Part shown: in pieces, positions 17,258 to 26,879 of the stretch | Layout of the letters: each line of letters starts with the position of its first letter | Position numbering within the stretch: the stretch's first letter is position 1 | Source of the DNA: Paraburkholderia monticola | GTDB lineage: Bacteria; Pseudomonadota; Gammaproteobacteria; Burkholderiales; Burkholderiaceae | Reading direction: 5' to 3' | Length of the DNA: 64,000 bases | NCBI RefSeq assembly: GCF_001580545.1 | Contig: NZ_LRBG01000009.1 | Location: 1-64,000, forward strand | Position numbers and translations under genes: made by a program | Notes under the pieces: generated by a model | Database searches by the model: none | Told to the model about the DNA's origin: nothing | Seen by the model: the letters and a program-made list of their open reading frames with translations, nothing else

Positions 17258-17277
17258 TACTGTACAAACATACAGTA
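17258..17277 (-). promoter_or_regulatory. LexA (SOS) box
   Basis: TACTGTACAAACATACAGTA fits the LexA consensus CTGT-N8-ACAG with symmetric TA flanks. It sits just upstream of the unknown 136-aa gene, where bound LexA would block transcription. Confidence 0.75.
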
Positions 17278-17357
17278 CCAGGCGCAACCTGGCCGAACGG
17301 CCTAAGGCGCCGAAAACTACGCACCAATACGACGCCAGCCCCCGCCAGCCGGCCCCG

Positions 17358-17996
17358 TTACCCGTGAATCACGACCAGCAGCGCTTTCGCTTCGCCCTTG
17401 CCGACGTTGCGGATCGCGTGCGGCTCGTCCGCAACATAGCGCGCGGTGTCCGCGACCTTGAGCCGCTTCGCCGCGCCGGCCGCCTCGATTTCGATCGAGC
17501 CTTGCAGCACGGTCAGATGTTCGCGCGTGCCGGGCTCGTGCGCGTTCGACACCAGCGCCCCGCCTGGCTGCAGCGTCAACTCGTACCACTCGAACTTACC
17601 GGCCAGTTCGATCGGTCCCCACACACGCAACTGGTATTTCGCGTCGTGACCGCTTAGCGTAGGAATATCGTGCGGACCGGAAACGGCGATGGCTTCCGGC
17701 GGCTTCGGCGCCGCAAACAGCGAATCGAGGCTCACGCCGAGCGCATTGGTCAGCCGCCACGCAACCGCGATCGTCGGATTGGCCTTGTCGCGCTCGATTT
17801 CCGACAACATCGATTTCGACACGCCAGCCGCGCGCGACAGATCGTCGAGCGTCATGCGCCGCTCGGCGCGCAATCGCTGAATCTGCTCGCCAACACGAGG
17901 CGGCGCCGCGCTCGCCGGTGACGGCGCGGTAGCGGAGGAGGGCGCCGCATTGGCCGCGGCGCGGCGTGTACCCGAACTTGCCATTTCCTGACCCAT
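17358..17996 (-). CDS. XRE-family regulator with C-terminal cupin sensor domain
   Basis: The 212-residue product begins with a disordered Ala/Pro/Ser stretch. A XRE helix-turn-helix follows at about residues 37-90 (IQRLRAERRMTLDDLSRAAG, SKSMLSEIERDKANPTIA), then a cupin_2 barrel (HEPGTREHLTVLQGSIEIEA, DEPHAIRNVGKGEAKALLVV). Proteins of this build sense small metabolites such as amino acids, polyamines or sugars. It is divergent from kbl-tdh, with a strong dyad in the gap, so control of threonine/glycine catabolism and of itself is the simplest inference. Confidence 0.88.
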   Translation of the reverse strand: MGQEMASSGTRRAAANAAPSSATAPSPASAAPPRVGEQIQRLRAERRMTLDDLSRAAGVSKSMLSEIERDKANPTIAVAWRLTNALGVSLDSLFAAPKPPEAIAVSGPHDIPTLSGHDAKYQLRVWGPIELAGKFEWYELTLQPGGALVSNAHEPGTREHLTVLQGSIEIEAAGAAKRLKVADTARYVADEPHAIRNVGKGEAKALLVVIHG

Positions 17997-18017
17997 CGTT
18001 TAGAGTTGTTCGATATA

Positions 18018-18055
18018 CCGGATTTTAGTTCGAAAAAACGAAAATATCCGGTAAA
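18018..18055. promoter_or_regulatory. Long dyad between the XRE-cupin gene and kbl
   Basis: TACCGGAT (18018-18025) and ATCCGGTA (18048-18055) are perfect inverted arms around an A/T-rich centre. The centre itself contains TTCG-A6-CGAA. It is 22 bp from the regulator start and 78 bp from kbl, a fitting operator for the XRE-cupin protein. Confidence 0.6.
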
Positions 18056-18133
18056 GCTGACAGCTGACTATAACAGGCCGCCCTCCCTGCGCCCATGCGA
18101 ACGCGGGCGCCATTACCCTCAGGAGTCTCGTTC

Positions 18134-19339
18134 ATGCGTGACCAATACCTTGCCCATCTGCGCGGCACCCTCGAACAGATCCGCGCCGACGGCTTTTACA
18201 AGAGCGAGCGCGTGATCGCGAGTCCGCAGTCGGCCGACGTGCGTCTTGCCGATGGCAGCGACGTGCTGAACTTCTGCGCAAACAATTACCTGGGTCTCGC
18301 CGACGACGCGCGGCTGATCGAGGCCGCGAAGCAAGGCCTCGATAACGACGGCTTCGGCATGGCGTCGGTGCGCTTCATTTGCGGCACGCAAACGGTCCAC
18401 AAGCAACTCGAAGCAGCGCTCGCCGCGTTCCTGCAAACCGACGACTGCATTCTCTATTCGAGCTGTTTCGACGCGAATGGCGGCCTGTTCGAAACGCTGC
18501 TCGACGAAAGCGACGCGATCATCAGCGACGAGCTGAATCACGCGAGCATCATCGACGGTGTGCGGCTCTCGAAGGCGAAGCGCTTTCGCTACCGGAACAA
18601 CGACCTCGCCGATCTCGAAGCGCGCCTGAAGGAAGCCGACGCGGCCGGCGCGCGCTTCAAGCTGATCGCGACCGACGGCGTGTTCTCGATGGACGGCATC
18701 ATCGCGAACCTCGCCGGCATCTGCGACCTGGCCGACCGGTACGGCGCACTGGTGATGGTCGACGACTCGCACGCGGTCGGTTTCATCGGCGAACACGGCC
18801 GCGGTACGCCCGAGCATTGCGGGGTGCTGGCGCGCGTCGACATCATTACCGGCACGCTCGGCAAGGCGCTCGGCGGCGCATCGGGGGGCTACGTCGCGGC
18901 GCGCAAGGAAGTCGTCGAACTGCTGCGGCAGCGCTCGCGTCCGTACCTGTTCTCGAACACGCTGACGCCGAGCATCGCGGCCGCGTCGCTGAAGGTACTC
19001 GAACTGCTGGCCAGCGATGAAGGCGCGCAGTTGCGTGCGCGCGTGCGCGAAAACGGCGCGCATTTCCGCCGCGCCATGAGCGCGCTCGGCTTCACGCTCG
19101 TGCCGGGCGAACATCCGATCATTCCGGTGATGCTCGGCGACGCGCAACTCGCGGGCAAGATGGCCGATGCGCTGCTGAAGGAAGGCGTGTATGTGATCGG
19201 CTTTTCGTTCCCGGTGGTGCCGCGCGGGCGCGCGCGCATCCGCACGCAGATGAGCGCCGCGCACACGCCCGAACAGATCGATCGCGCCGTCGAGGCGTTT
19301 GCCCGCGTCGGCCGCGAGCTTGGCGTGATCCAGGCCTAG
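18134..19339 (+). CDS. kbl: Glycine C-acetyltransferase (2-amino-3-ketobutyrate CoA ligase)
   Basis: This 401-residue PLP enzyme of the alpha-oxoamine synthase family cleaves 2-amino-3-ketobutyrate with CoA to glycine and acetyl-CoA, the second step of threonine degradation. Visible hallmarks are [14 protein letters not shown] near the N-terminus, [32 protein letters not shown] and the PLP-lysine segment [14 protein letters not shown]. The ATG at 18134 follows CAGGAG. tdh starts 28 bp downstream, so the two form an operon as in E. coli. Confidence 0.96.
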   Translation: MRDQYLAHLRGTLEQIRADGFYKSERVIASPQSADVRLADGSDVLNFCANNYLGLADDARLIEAAKQGLDNDGFGMASVRFICGTQTVHKQLEAALAAFLQTDDCILYSSCFDANGGLFETLLDESDAIISDELNHASIIDGVRLSKAKRFRYRNNDLADLEARLKEADAAGARFKLIATDGVFSMDGIIANLAGICDLADRYGALVMVDDSHAVGFIGEHGRGTPEHCGVLARVDIITGTLGKALGGASGGYVAARKEVVELLRQRSRPYLFSNTLTPSIAAASLKVLELLASDEGAQLRARVRENGAHFRRAMSALGFTLVPGEHPIIPVMLGDAQLAGKMADALLKEGVYVIGFSFPVVPRGRARIRTQMSAAHTPEQIDRAVEAFARVGRELGVIQA

Positions 19340-19367
19340 TCGCCGCGTGATTCGAATGGAGAAACAG

Positions 19368-20399
19368 ATGAAAGCATTGGCAAAACTCGAACGCGGACCG
19401 GGCCTCACGCTGACGGACGTGAAGAAGCCCGAAGTCGGCCATAACGACGTGATGATCCGCATCACGCGCACCGCGATTTGCGGCACCGACATTCATATCT
19501 GGAAGTGGGACGACTGGGCGCAGAAGACGATTCCGGTGCCGATGCATGTCGGCCATGAATATGTCGGCGAAATCGTCGAGATGGGGCAGGAAGTGCGCGG
19601 CTTTGCGATCGGCGATCGCGTGTCGGGCGAAGGACATATCACGTGCGGTTTTTGCCGCAACTGTCGCGCGGGGCGTCGGCATTTGTGCCGCAACACGATC
19701 GGCGTCGGTGTGAATCGCGAGGGCGCGTTCGCCGAATACCTCGTGATTCCGGCCTTCAACGCGTTCAAGATCCCGCCCGAAATCTCCGACGACCTCGCCG
19801 CGATCTTCGATCCGTTCGGCAACGCGACGCATACGGCGCTGTCGTTCAACCTCGTCGGCGAGGACGTGCTGATTACCGGCGCCGGACCGATCGGCATCAT
19901 GGCGGTCGCGATTGCGAAGCACGTCGGCGCACGCAACGTCGTGATCACCGACGTCAACGACTATCGCCTGGAACTCGCGCGCAAGATGGGCGCGACGCGC
20001 GCGGTGAACGTATCGCGCGAATCGTTGCGCGACGTGATGCACGATCTGCACATGGCCGAGGGCTTCGACGTCGGCCTCGAAATGTCGGGTGTGCCGAGCG
20101 CGTTCACGAGCATGCTCGAAGCGATGAACCACGGCGGCAAGATCGCGCTGCTCGGCATTCCGCCCGCGCAAACCGCGATCGACTGGACCCAGGTGATCTT
20201 CAAAGGCCTCGAAATCAAGGGCATTTATGGCCGCGAGATGTTCGAGACCTGGTACAAGATGGTCGCGATGCTGCAAAGCGGCCTCGATCTGTCGCCGATC
20301 CTCACGCACCATTTCAAGGTCGACGATTACCAGCAGGCGTTCGCGACGATGCTCTCCGGCGAAAGCGGCAAGGTGATTCTCGACTGGACCACGGCCTGA
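19368..20399 (+). CDS. tdh: L-threonine 3-dehydrogenase
   Basis: This 343-residue zinc-dependent medium-chain dehydrogenase oxidises L-threonine to 2-amino-3-ketobutyrate with NAD+, feeding Kbl. Visible are the catalytic-zinc Cys in [12 protein letters not shown], His-Glu in VGHEYVGEI, the structural-zinc cysteines [15 protein letters not shown] and the NAD-binding motif [14 protein letters not shown]. The ATG at 19368 has GGAG upstream. It is the second gene of the kbl-tdh operon and is followed by a strong hairpin terminator. Confidence 0.96.
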   Translation: MKALAKLERGPGLTLTDVKKPEVGHNDVMIRITRTAICGTDIHIWKWDDWAQKTIPVPMHVGHEYVGEIVEMGQEVRGFAIGDRVSGEGHITCGFCRNCRAGRRHLCRNTIGVGVNREGAFAEYLVIPAFNAFKIPPEISDDLAAIFDPFGNATHTALSFNLVGEDVLITGAGPIGIMAVAIAKHVGARNVVITDVNDYRLELARKMGATRAVNVSRESLRDVMHDLHMAEGFDVGLEMSGVPSAFTSMLEAMNHGGKIALLGIPPAQTAIDWTQVIFKGLEIKGIYGREMFETWYKMVAMLQSGLDLSPILTHHFKVDDYQQAFATMLSGESGKVILDWTTA

Positions 20400-20424
20400 G
20401 TCGGCAACGCGTCATTCGATGGGT

Positions 20425-20462
20425 CAACGCCCGCAGTGCGCTCACGCGCCTGCGGGCGTTTT
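20425..20462 (+). terminator. Rho-independent terminator after tdh
   Basis: AACGCCCGCAG and CTGCGGGCGTT form an 11-bp perfect stem around a 13-base loop, followed by a short T run. The hairpin overlaps the last codons of the convergent YceI gene. Confidence 0.75.
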
Positions 20463-21092
20463 CACGAACTCGGCCTGAATGCGCACGTGAATATCGTCGC
20501 CGACGGCCGGATACCACGTCGCCAAGCCGAACTTCGCACGGCTGAAATGACCGTCCGCGGAAAAGCCGAGCGTGTCCTTCTTCGTCAGCGGATCGGGCGC
20601 GAAGCCGTTGAACGTGACGTCGAGCGTGACGGGCTGCGTGACATCGCGGATCGTCAGATCGCCGGTCAACGTGCCGCGCGCGTCACCGGTGCGCACGAAA
20701 CGCGTGCTTGCGAAGCGGATCTGCGGATAGCGCGCGACACCGAGCATGCTGTCGCTCTTCACCATCTTGTCGAGCAGCGGCACGTTCGTGTCGATGCTCG
20801 CGGCGTCGATCGTGACCGACGCCGTGCTGCGCTCGAGCCCGCCGTCGTTCCAGTCGAGCTGCCCCTGCTTGCGATCGAAACGCATCGTAAAGCGCGTGTA
20901 TTTGAAGTGATCGATATCGAACGTGATGCTCGTATGGTCGGGATCGATGTCGTAGCGCCCCGGCGGCACGCGCGCTTCGTTCTGACTGACAGAATGCGTG
21001 AGCACCTGCAAGGGGGTGCAGGCCACCGCGCTCAGCAGCATGACGCCGAGCAGGGCGCGTACCCACGCGGTGCGAACGGAGGACGGGTTCAT
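20442..21092 (-). CDS. YceI-family lipoprotein
   Basis: The 216-residue product starts with a lipoprotein signal whose lipobox ends LLSAVAC (Cys25). The YceI lipocalin-like barrel follows (GRYDIDPDHTSITFDIDHFK, FSADGHFSRAKFGLATWYPA, VGDDIHVRIQAEFV). YceI proteins bind isoprenoid or other amphiphilic molecules in the periplasm and are often linked to acid or redox stress. It is convergent with tdh, sharing the terminator, and has no obvious partner such as a cytochrome b561. Confidence 0.88.
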   Translation of the reverse strand: MNPSSVRTAWVRALLGVMLLSAVACTPLQVLTHSVSQNEARVPPGRYDIDPDHTSITFDIDHFKYTRFTMRFDRKQGQLDWNDGGLERSTASVTIDAASIDTNVPLLDKMVKSDSMLGVARYPQIRFASTRFVRTGDARGTLTGDLTIRDVTQPVTLDVTFNGFAPDPLTKKDTLGFSADGHFSRAKFGLATWYPAVGDDIHVRIQAEFVKTPAGA

Positions 21093-21213
21093 CGAAGCGA
21101 TTCCGGTTGTGCAATGGTCAGGCGATCTCCATCACGATAGCAGCAAGCGCACCAGAGCACGGGAGCTCGAAGAAAAACTTGACGAAGGAGAATGATCGTT
21201 CTACCTTTCGTCC

Positions 21214-21870
21214 ATGACACACGCACCGACCCCGACCGACCCGACGCAACCCGGCTCGGCGCGCGAACGCCTGCTCGACGCCGCCGAGGCGCTGATCTAC
21301 GCCGGCGGCATCCATGCAACCGGCGTCGACGCGATCGTGCGGCAGTCCGGTACTGCGCGCAAAAGCTTCTACACGCATTTCGAATCGAAAGATGCGCTGA
21401 TCGCGGCCGCGCTCGAGAGGCGCGACGAACGCTGGATGAACTGGTTCATCGCCAGCACGCAACGGCGCGGCAAGAGCGCGCGCAAACGCCTGCTCGGCAT
21501 GTTCGACGTACTGCGTGACTGGTTTGGATCGGCGGATTTTCATGGCTGCGCGTTTCTGAACGCGGCCGGTGAAATCGCGTCCGCCGACGATCCGATTCGC
21601 GTCGTCGCGCGCAAACACAAGGCACGTTTGCTCGATGTCGTGCGCGCCGAAGTCGACGCGTTAGCGACGGAAACGCAACTCGATGCGCGTCGCACGGCGC
21701 CGCTCGCGCGGCAATGGCTTGTGTTGCTCGACGGCGCGATCGCCGTGGCGCTCGTGAGCGGCGAAGCCGATGCGGCGCTCGACGCACAGGCGGTCGGCAA
21801 GACCTTGCTCGATGCGGCAACCAAACCCACCACGACCCAACGTCCGCCACCCCGGCGCACCAGAACCTGA
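21214..21870 (+). CDS. TetR/AcrR-family transcriptional regulator
   Basis: The 218-residue product has an N-terminal TetR helix-turn-helix (ARERLLDAAEALIYAGGIHA then TARKSFYTHFESKDAL) and an all-helical ligand-binding part. The C-terminal tail is Pro/Arg/Thr-rich. It lies 12 bp upstream of the DUF1348 gene on the same strand, so the two are probably co-transcribed and the regulator likely controls that operon. The ligand is unknown. Confidence 0.9.
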   Translation: MTHAPTPTDPTQPGSARERLLDAAEALIYAGGIHATGVDAIVRQSGTARKSFYTHFESKDALIAAALERRDERWMNWFIASTQRRGKSARKRLLGMFDVLRDWFGSADFHGCAFLNAAGEIASADDPIRVVARKHKARLLDVVRAEVDALATETQLDARRTAPLARQWLVLLDGAIAVALVSGEADAALDAQAVGKTLLDAATKPTTTQRPPPRRTRT

Positions 21871-21882
21871 CCAGGAGCCATC

Positions 21883-22362
21883 ATGGCCGATCCGATCGAA
21901 AGCCGTCCCCCGCTGCCGCCCTTCACGCGCGACACCGCGATCCAGAAAGTACGCGCCGCGGAAGACGCATGGAACACGCGCGAGCCCGAGCGCGTATCGC
22001 TTGCGTACACGACGGATAGCGTGTGGCGCAACCGCGCCGAATTCGTGCATGGCCGCGCGGAGATCGTCGGCTTTCTGCGCCGCAAGTGGGTGAAGGAGCT
22101 CGACTATCGGCTGATCAAGGAACTGTGGGCATTCACCGACAATCGCATCGCGGTGCGCTTCGCCTACGAATGGCGCGACGATTCGAACAACTGGTTCCGC
22201 TCGTACGGCAACGAGAACTGGGAGTTCAACGAGCATGGCCTGATGGCGCGGCGTCACGCGAGCATCAACGATCTGCCGATCCGTGAAGCCGACCGCTTGT
22301 ATCGCTGGCCGCTCGGACGGCGGCCCGACGATCACCCCAGCCTGTCCGATCTCGGACTGTAG
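21883..22362 (+). CDS. DUF1348 / SnoaL-like NTF2-fold protein
   Basis: The 159-residue product matches the DUF1348 family of NTF2-like cone-shaped folds: [48 protein letters not shown]-like and [20 protein letters not shown]. These are small cytosolic proteins of unknown activity, sometimes called nuclear transport factor 2 family. It follows the TetR gene by 12 bp with AGGAGCCATC as its ribosome-binding site. A role in detoxifying whatever the TetR regulator senses is only inference. Confidence 0.88.
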   Translation: MADPIESRPPLPPFTRDTAIQKVRAAEDAWNTREPERVSLAYTTDSVWRNRAEFVHGRAEIVGFLRRKWVKELDYRLIKELWAFTDNRIAVRFAYEWRDDSNNWFRSYGNENWEFNEHGLMARRHASINDLPIREADRLYRWPLGRRPDDHPSLSDLGL

Positions 22363-22609
22363 GCATTTCCGTCACATTCATCGCCGACGGCGCGCGTGAT
22401 GCGCGCCGCGAATTTCTTTAGCGCCTGTTCATCACAACGCCATCGGTTCTCCGTTATCGTGGCGGTTTCGGCTGGGGGCAGGTCGCGTGCCCGGCCGGCC
22501 GAGCGAGTCCTCAACATCGACCGCGCCGCTTCAGGTACAGTGCGCGACGGGCGGCACGCGGATCGCCAGAACACGATGACACCGGCGCTCGACCGGTGAC
22601 GGAGAAGAA

Positions 22610-23125
22610 ATGCACTTTCGGCAGATGAACAAGAATATCCGACGCGCCGCGGTGGCGCTTTTCGCAAGCTTCGCTGCGGTGTCCACGGCGCACGCGAGCT
22701 GGTGCGACGGCGGTATCTGGGTCGACGCGATGCTCGGCTCGTATCACATCAATCCCGATCCGGATACGCACTTCGAGCAATTCAATCCGGGGCTTGGCGT
22801 CGAATGCTGGCTCAACAACCAATGGGCGCTGACGGTCGGCGGCTTTCGTAACTCGCTGCGTCGGCCGTCCTACTACGGCGGTGGCGTATGGGCGCCCGAG
22901 TTCGCGCATTGGGGCATCGTGCGGCTTGCGGCGATCGGCGGGATCATTTCCGGCTATAACTACGGCAACTGGGGTCTTGGCCGCAATCACACGGTCGGCC
23001 CGGTGGTCGCGCCTATCGTGATGGTCGACTACAAGCGCGTCGGCGCGAACTTCATCATCGTTCCGCCCATCCCCTCGGATAATCTGCCCTTTACGATTGG
23101 GTTTCAGGTGAAGGTGAAGTTCTGA
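22610..23125 (+). CDS. Exported, probably outer-membrane beta-barrel protein (171 aa)
   Basis: A signal peptide (MNKNIRRAAVALFASFAAVSTAHA) precedes about 145 residues rich in aromatic and Gly residues in alternating patterns (LGSYHINPDPDTHFEQFNPG, ALTVGGFRNSLRRPSYYGGG). The C-terminus is TIGFQVKVKF, a classic terminal aromatic for outer-membrane insertion. I cannot name a family. The ATG at 22610 has GGAGAAG before it; 22625 is an alternative. No operon partner is visible; the next 600 bp hold origin-type repeats. Confidence 0.75.
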   Translation: MHFRQMNKNIRRAAVALFASFAAVSTAHASWCDGGIWVDAMLGSYHINPDPDTHFEQFNPGLGVECWLNNQWALTVGGFRNSLRRPSYYGGGVWAPEFAHWGIVRLAAIGGIISGYNYGNWGLGRNHTVGPVVAPIVMVDYKRVGANFIIVPPIPSDNLPFTIGFQVKVKF

Positions 23126-23157
23126 CCGAGTTGTAAGCCATGAGGGCGATCGCCCTC

Positions 23158-23549
23158 AGGTGAGGTTTTTCGGGAGTTGACGCCTCCGGCGCGAGGCCTC
23201 GCGTGCGGACCAATCTCCTGGAATTCCTCACCATTGCGCGCAAGCGCCGTCCGCGCGACTCCTGGAAATCCTCACCATCCTGGAAGACCTCACCTCAACA
23301 GGCTCGATTCAGCTTTTAGCCCCGCATTCCGGCGCACTTTCCGCGCGCTGGAAACCGATGCGTTACGCGACGGCCGCTGCGAAACACCGTCGCTCACGGC
23401 CACGCTAAAGCCAACGAAGCACGTCCCGCACGCTTCGATGCAACGCCCTCTTATCGCCTATTCGGCTCACATCGAGTGAGCCGTTGCGCATCCCGTGCAC
23501 CGCTCCCGTAAAACCTCACCGTAGCCTCACCTCCTGGAACTCCTCACCA
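23158..23549. repeat. Second remote cluster: six copies of the origin 18-bp repeat
   Basis: One inverted copy (23158-23175, AGGTGAGGTTTTTCGGGA) precedes five forward copies at 23216, 23260, 23278, 23504 and 23532. Three of these read TCCTGGAAnTCCTCACCA, a subtype also found at 43.0 kb. The copies at 23260 and 23278 abut without spacer. They fill the 604-bp gap between the beta-barrel gene and the MFS gene, which otherwise contains nothing I can identify. Confidence 0.8.
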
Positions 23550-23729
23550 TTCGCGTGTCGCGCGAACCGGGCATCGCCCATGCACGCGATTCATATCGAC
23601 CATTTTTGGCTCGAATTTGACCGCGTCTAGCGCCGCTCATATCGTGCAGCCATGTCGTCCGGATGTGATTCGCCCCGCTGCGCAGCGCCATCGTGATGCG
23701 GGAACCTCAATCTTCGTTCTCCCTGAGCC

Positions 23730-25082
23730 ATGAACTCTGACGCCGTGAATCCCGATCTGGGCGCCTCGCTCGCCTCACACCGATCCGCCGCGACGAGCGG
23801 CGTACGACGCGCGGTCACGACCGCCGTGCTCGGTCAAGTCCTCGAATGGTATGACTTCTTCCTGTATGGAACGGCCGCGGCGCTCGTCTTCGGCAAGCTG
23901 TTCTTTCCGGTCGGCAGCGATCCGCTCACCGGCACGATCGCGGCATTTGGCGGCTTCACGGTCGGCTTCATCGCGCGGCCGATCGGCGGCGTGTTGTGCG
24001 GGCATCTCGGCGACCGCTACGGGCGCAAGCTCGTGACGATGCTGACGCTGTTCGGGATGGGTTCCGCCACCATGTTGATGGGCGTGCTGCCGACGTATCA
24101 ACAGATTGGCCTCGCCGCGCCGGTGTTGCTCGTGTGTCTGCGCATCGTGCAGGGGCTCGCCGCCGGTGGCGAATGGAGCGGCAGCATCCTGCTGATTCAC
24201 GAGAATGCGCCGCAATCGAAGCGCGGTGCGCTGGCTGCATGGAGTCCATGCGGTGCCGCATTCGGCTTCGTGCTGTCGACCGGCGCGTTCCTGCTCGTGC
24301 AGAACCTGGCAACGGCCGATTTTCTCAGCTGGGGCTGGCGCATTCCGTTCCTTTGCAGCGCCGCGCTCGTCGCGCTCGGCCTCTGGATGCGCCGCTCGGT
24401 GGGCGAAAGCGCCGCGTTCGCTCGAGCGAAGGCAAAGCGTCGCGAGAGCCGCATGCCGGTGATCGAAGTGCTACGTCAATGTCCGCGCGAAGTGCTGACG
24501 ATCTTCGGTCTGCGCTTCGGCGAAGGCGGTGCGTCGTACATCTTCTTCGCGTTCTCGATCGCGTACGGCCAGTTCCTCGGCATCAAATCGAGCTGGATTC
24601 TCGGCGGACTCACGCTGTCGATGCTGCTGATGATTCCGTTCTCGCTGTTCTTCGGCTACCTGACCGACAAGGTCGGACGCAAGCCGGTCTATCTCGCCGG
24701 CGCGATCGCGATGGTGCTCGTCGCGTGGCCGTACTTCGCGCTGCTCGGCTCCGGCGAATACTGGAAAGTGATCACGGCCCTCGTGCTCGCGAACAGCGTC
24801 ACGCTCGGCATCCTCGAAGGTGCGCAGCCCGCGTTCATCAGCGAACTGTTGCCGGTGCATCTGCGCTTCTCGGGGCTCGGCATCGGCCGCGAAATCTCCT
24901 CGGTGCTCGGCGGCGGCCTGTCGCCGATGATCGCCACGGCGCTGCTCGCTCACTATCGCAGCGCGACGCCGGTCGCTCTGTATCTCGGCGTGCTCGGCCT
25001 GATCACCGTGATCGCCACGCTGCTCGCCCGGGAGACCTATCCGAAGGCGATGCGCATCAAAGCGCATCAGGAAGCCGAATGA
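23730..25082 (+). CDS. MFS transporter, metabolite:H+ symporter (MHS) family
   Basis: This 450-residue, 12-helix inner-membrane transporter begins with the MHS-family hallmark VLEWYDFFLYGTAAALVFGK and has the loop 2-3 motif GHLGDRYGRK. MHS carriers import organic acids such as shikimate, ketoglutarate or aromatic acids with protons. Its TGA overlaps an in-frame ATGA and the iacA-like gene begins 35 bp later, so it belongs to the first catabolic module and probably imports that module's substrate. Confidence 0.9.
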   Translation: MNSDAVNPDLGASLASHRSAATSGVRRAVTTAVLGQVLEWYDFFLYGTAAALVFGKLFFPVGSDPLTGTIAAFGGFTVGFIARPIGGVLCGHLGDRYGRKLVTMLTLFGMGSATMLMGVLPTYQQIGLAAPVLLVCLRIVQGLAAGGEWSGSILLIHENAPQSKRGALAAWSPCGAAFGFVLSTGAFLLVQNLATADFLSWGWRIPFLCSAALVALGLWMRRSVGESAAFARAKAKRRESRMPVIEVLRQCPREVLTIFGLRFGEGGASYIFFAFSIAYGQFLGIKSSWILGGLTLSMLLMIPFSLFFGYLTDKVGRKPVYLAGAIAMVLVAWPYFALLGSGEYWKVITALVLANSVTLGILEGAQPAFISELLPVHLRFSGLGIGREISSVLGGGLSPMIATALLAHYRSATPVALYLGVLGLITVIATLLARETYPKAMRIKAHQEAE

Positions 25083-25117
25083 CATCGTTCACATCACTGG
25101 ATCAAGAGGTAACGCGC

Positions 25118-26335
25118 ATGCACGCCGTTCATACCGCCAGCGCCCGCGCTTGCACCGCCGACGCACGCATCATCGATACGCAGGACGACTACCCCGAATA
25201 CACGGGCCCGTTGTCGTTGGATCAACTCATCGTCGAAGTCGAGCGTCGGCGCGACGAGTTCGACGCGGTTTCACACGTCCCGCGCGACATGATCGCGAAG
25301 ATGAAGCGCGCGGGGATCTTCCGCGCTAGCACGCCGAAACGCTTCGGCGGCGACGCGCTGCCGCCGCCGCAGTTTCTGGCGATGCTCGAACGCATCGCAA
25401 TTGCCGATGGCTCGACCGCATGGGTCGCGGCCTTCGGCTCAGCGAACACCTACCTCGCGTCGCTGCCGGTCGAGACCCAGGCTCGCATTTACGCGTCCGG
25501 TCCCGACCAGGTGTTCGCGGGCGGCCTATATCCGCTGCAACCCGCCGAGCGCGCGCCGGGCGGCTACCTCGTGTCGGGTCAATGGCGTTTTGCGAGTGGC
25601 TGCAAGGGCGCGGACTGGATCGGCGTCGGCATCGGCGGCGCACCGGGCAAGGTCGGAGACGCGAATGCGGGCAAGCCGTTTACGGCCGTGTTTCCCGCGA
25701 GCGAAGTGGAGATCGTCGACAACTGGAACGTGGTCGGCATGCAGGGCACCGGTAGCCACGATCTGCGCCTGAAAAACAGGTTCGTCGACGAGCAATGGAC
25801 CTTCGTGCGCGGCGGCGTGCCGCTGATCGACGAGCCGCTCTATCGCTACCCCGCTGTCGCGTACCAGGCGCAGGTGCATGCGGCGGTCAACCTCGGGCTC
25901 GCACGCGCGGCGCTCGACCTGCTGGCCGGCATGTCGGGCGTCACCAAAACGACGACCGGCGCGCCGCGTCTTGCCGACCGCGCGTACTATCGCTCGGGTC
26001 TTGCGCAGGCCGAAGCGAATCTGCGCAGCGCGCGCGCGTTCTTCTTCGAGTCGGCGGAAACCTCGTGGCGCACGGTCATGGCGGGCGACCCGGTATCGCC
26101 GAGCGAAGCCAATCTGCTGCGGCTCTCCGCCACGCATGCCGCGCACACCTGCGCTGAGGTGGTCATGCAGGCGTACAAGATGGCCGGCATTGGCGCGATC
26201 TATCGCGAGAGCCGCATGCAGCGGATGGTGCGCGATTCGATCGTCGTTACGCAGCACGCGTTTCTCGGCGAGGGCACGTATGACGCATCGGGCGCGCTAT
26301 TCGTCGGCATTGCGCCGGTCACGCCCTATCCCTGA
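25118..26335 (+). CDS. Flavin-dependent monooxygenase, IacA-like (acyl-CoA dehydrogenase fold), second copy
   Basis: The 405-residue product is a close paralogue of the IacA protein at 37.6 kb: shared segments include SHVPRDMIAKMKRAGIFRAS, TPKRFGGDA, YASGPDQVFAGGL and WNVVGMQGTGSHDLR. The fold is that of acyl-CoA dehydrogenases and group D flavin monooxygenases, which need reduced flavin from a partner reductase. That partner is encoded 20 bp downstream. The ATG at 25118 has AAGAGGT upstream; an ATG at 25079 overlapping the MFS stop is possible. An indole-type or other aromatic substrate is inferred. Confidence 0.85.
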   Translation: MHAVHTASARACTADARIIDTQDDYPEYTGPLSLDQLIVEVERRRDEFDAVSHVPRDMIAKMKRAGIFRASTPKRFGGDALPPPQFLAMLERIAIADGSTAWVAAFGSANTYLASLPVETQARIYASGPDQVFAGGLYPLQPAERAPGGYLVSGQWRFASGCKGADWIGVGIGGAPGKVGDANAGKPFTAVFPASEVEIVDNWNVVGMQGTGSHDLRLKNRFVDEQWTFVRGGVPLIDEPLYRYPAVAYQAQVHAAVNLGLARAALDLLAGMSGVTKTTTGAPRLADRAYYRSGLAQAEANLRSARAFFFESAETSWRTVMAGDPVSPSEANLLRLSATHAAHTCAEVVMQAYKMAGIGAIYRESRMQRMVRDSIVVTQHAFLGEGTYDASGALFVGIAPVTPYP

Positions 26336-26355
26336 GCGACCAAGGAACGACTGTC

Positions 26356-26877
26356 ATGACGCACGACGAAACCCGCACGCACTTCCGCAACGCGATGGCT
26401 TGCCTCGGCGCGGCCGTCAACATCATCACGACCGATGGACCGCGCGGACGCTGCGGCATCACGGCGAGCGCGGTCTGTTCGGTGACCGATACGCCGCCGA
26501 CCATGCTGGTGTGCATCAATCAATCGAGCTATGTGCATGACGTACTGCGGGAGAATGCGCACGTCTGCATCAACATCCTCGGCGCGCACTGCCAGGAACT
26601 GGCGCGCGTGTTCGCGGGCATGACGAGGTGCTCGATGGACGCGCGTTTCGATCAGTGCGCATGGCAGCCCGGCGCGCTCGGCGTTCCTGTGCTGGGCGAG
26701 GCACTCGCGAGTCTCGAAGGGCAGATCGTCGACAGCAAGACGGTCGGCTCGCACTCGGTGATGTTCGTGCACATCGAGCGGATCGCCACGCGCGCTGATG
26801 GCGATGGTCTCGTCTATTTCGGCAGGCAGTTCCACCGGCTCGCACGTGCCGGTGTCGTTGCTTGCGAGGCAGCGTGA
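26356..26877 (+). CDS. Flavin reductase, IacG-like, second copy
   Basis: This 173-residue member of the flavin-reductase-like (HpaC) family has the typical GITASAVCSVTDTPPTMLVC and LASLEGQIVDSKTVGSHSVM segments. It supplies reduced FMN or FAD to the monooxygenase encoded just upstream. It is paralogous to the reductase gene at 42.4 kb (both have FRxAMAxLGAAVN and RCGITASAVCSVTD). The next gene starts 2 bp after its stop, so at least three genes are co-transcribed. Confidence 0.9.
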   Translation: MTHDETRTHFRNAMACLGAAVNIITTDGPRGRCGITASAVCSVTDTPPTMLVCINQSSYVHDVLRENAHVCINILGAHCQELARVFAGMTRCSMDARFDQCAWQPGALGVPVLGEALASLEGQIVDSKTVGSHSVMFVHIERIATRADGDGLVYFGRQFHRLARAGVVACEAA

Positions 26878-26879
26878 CG

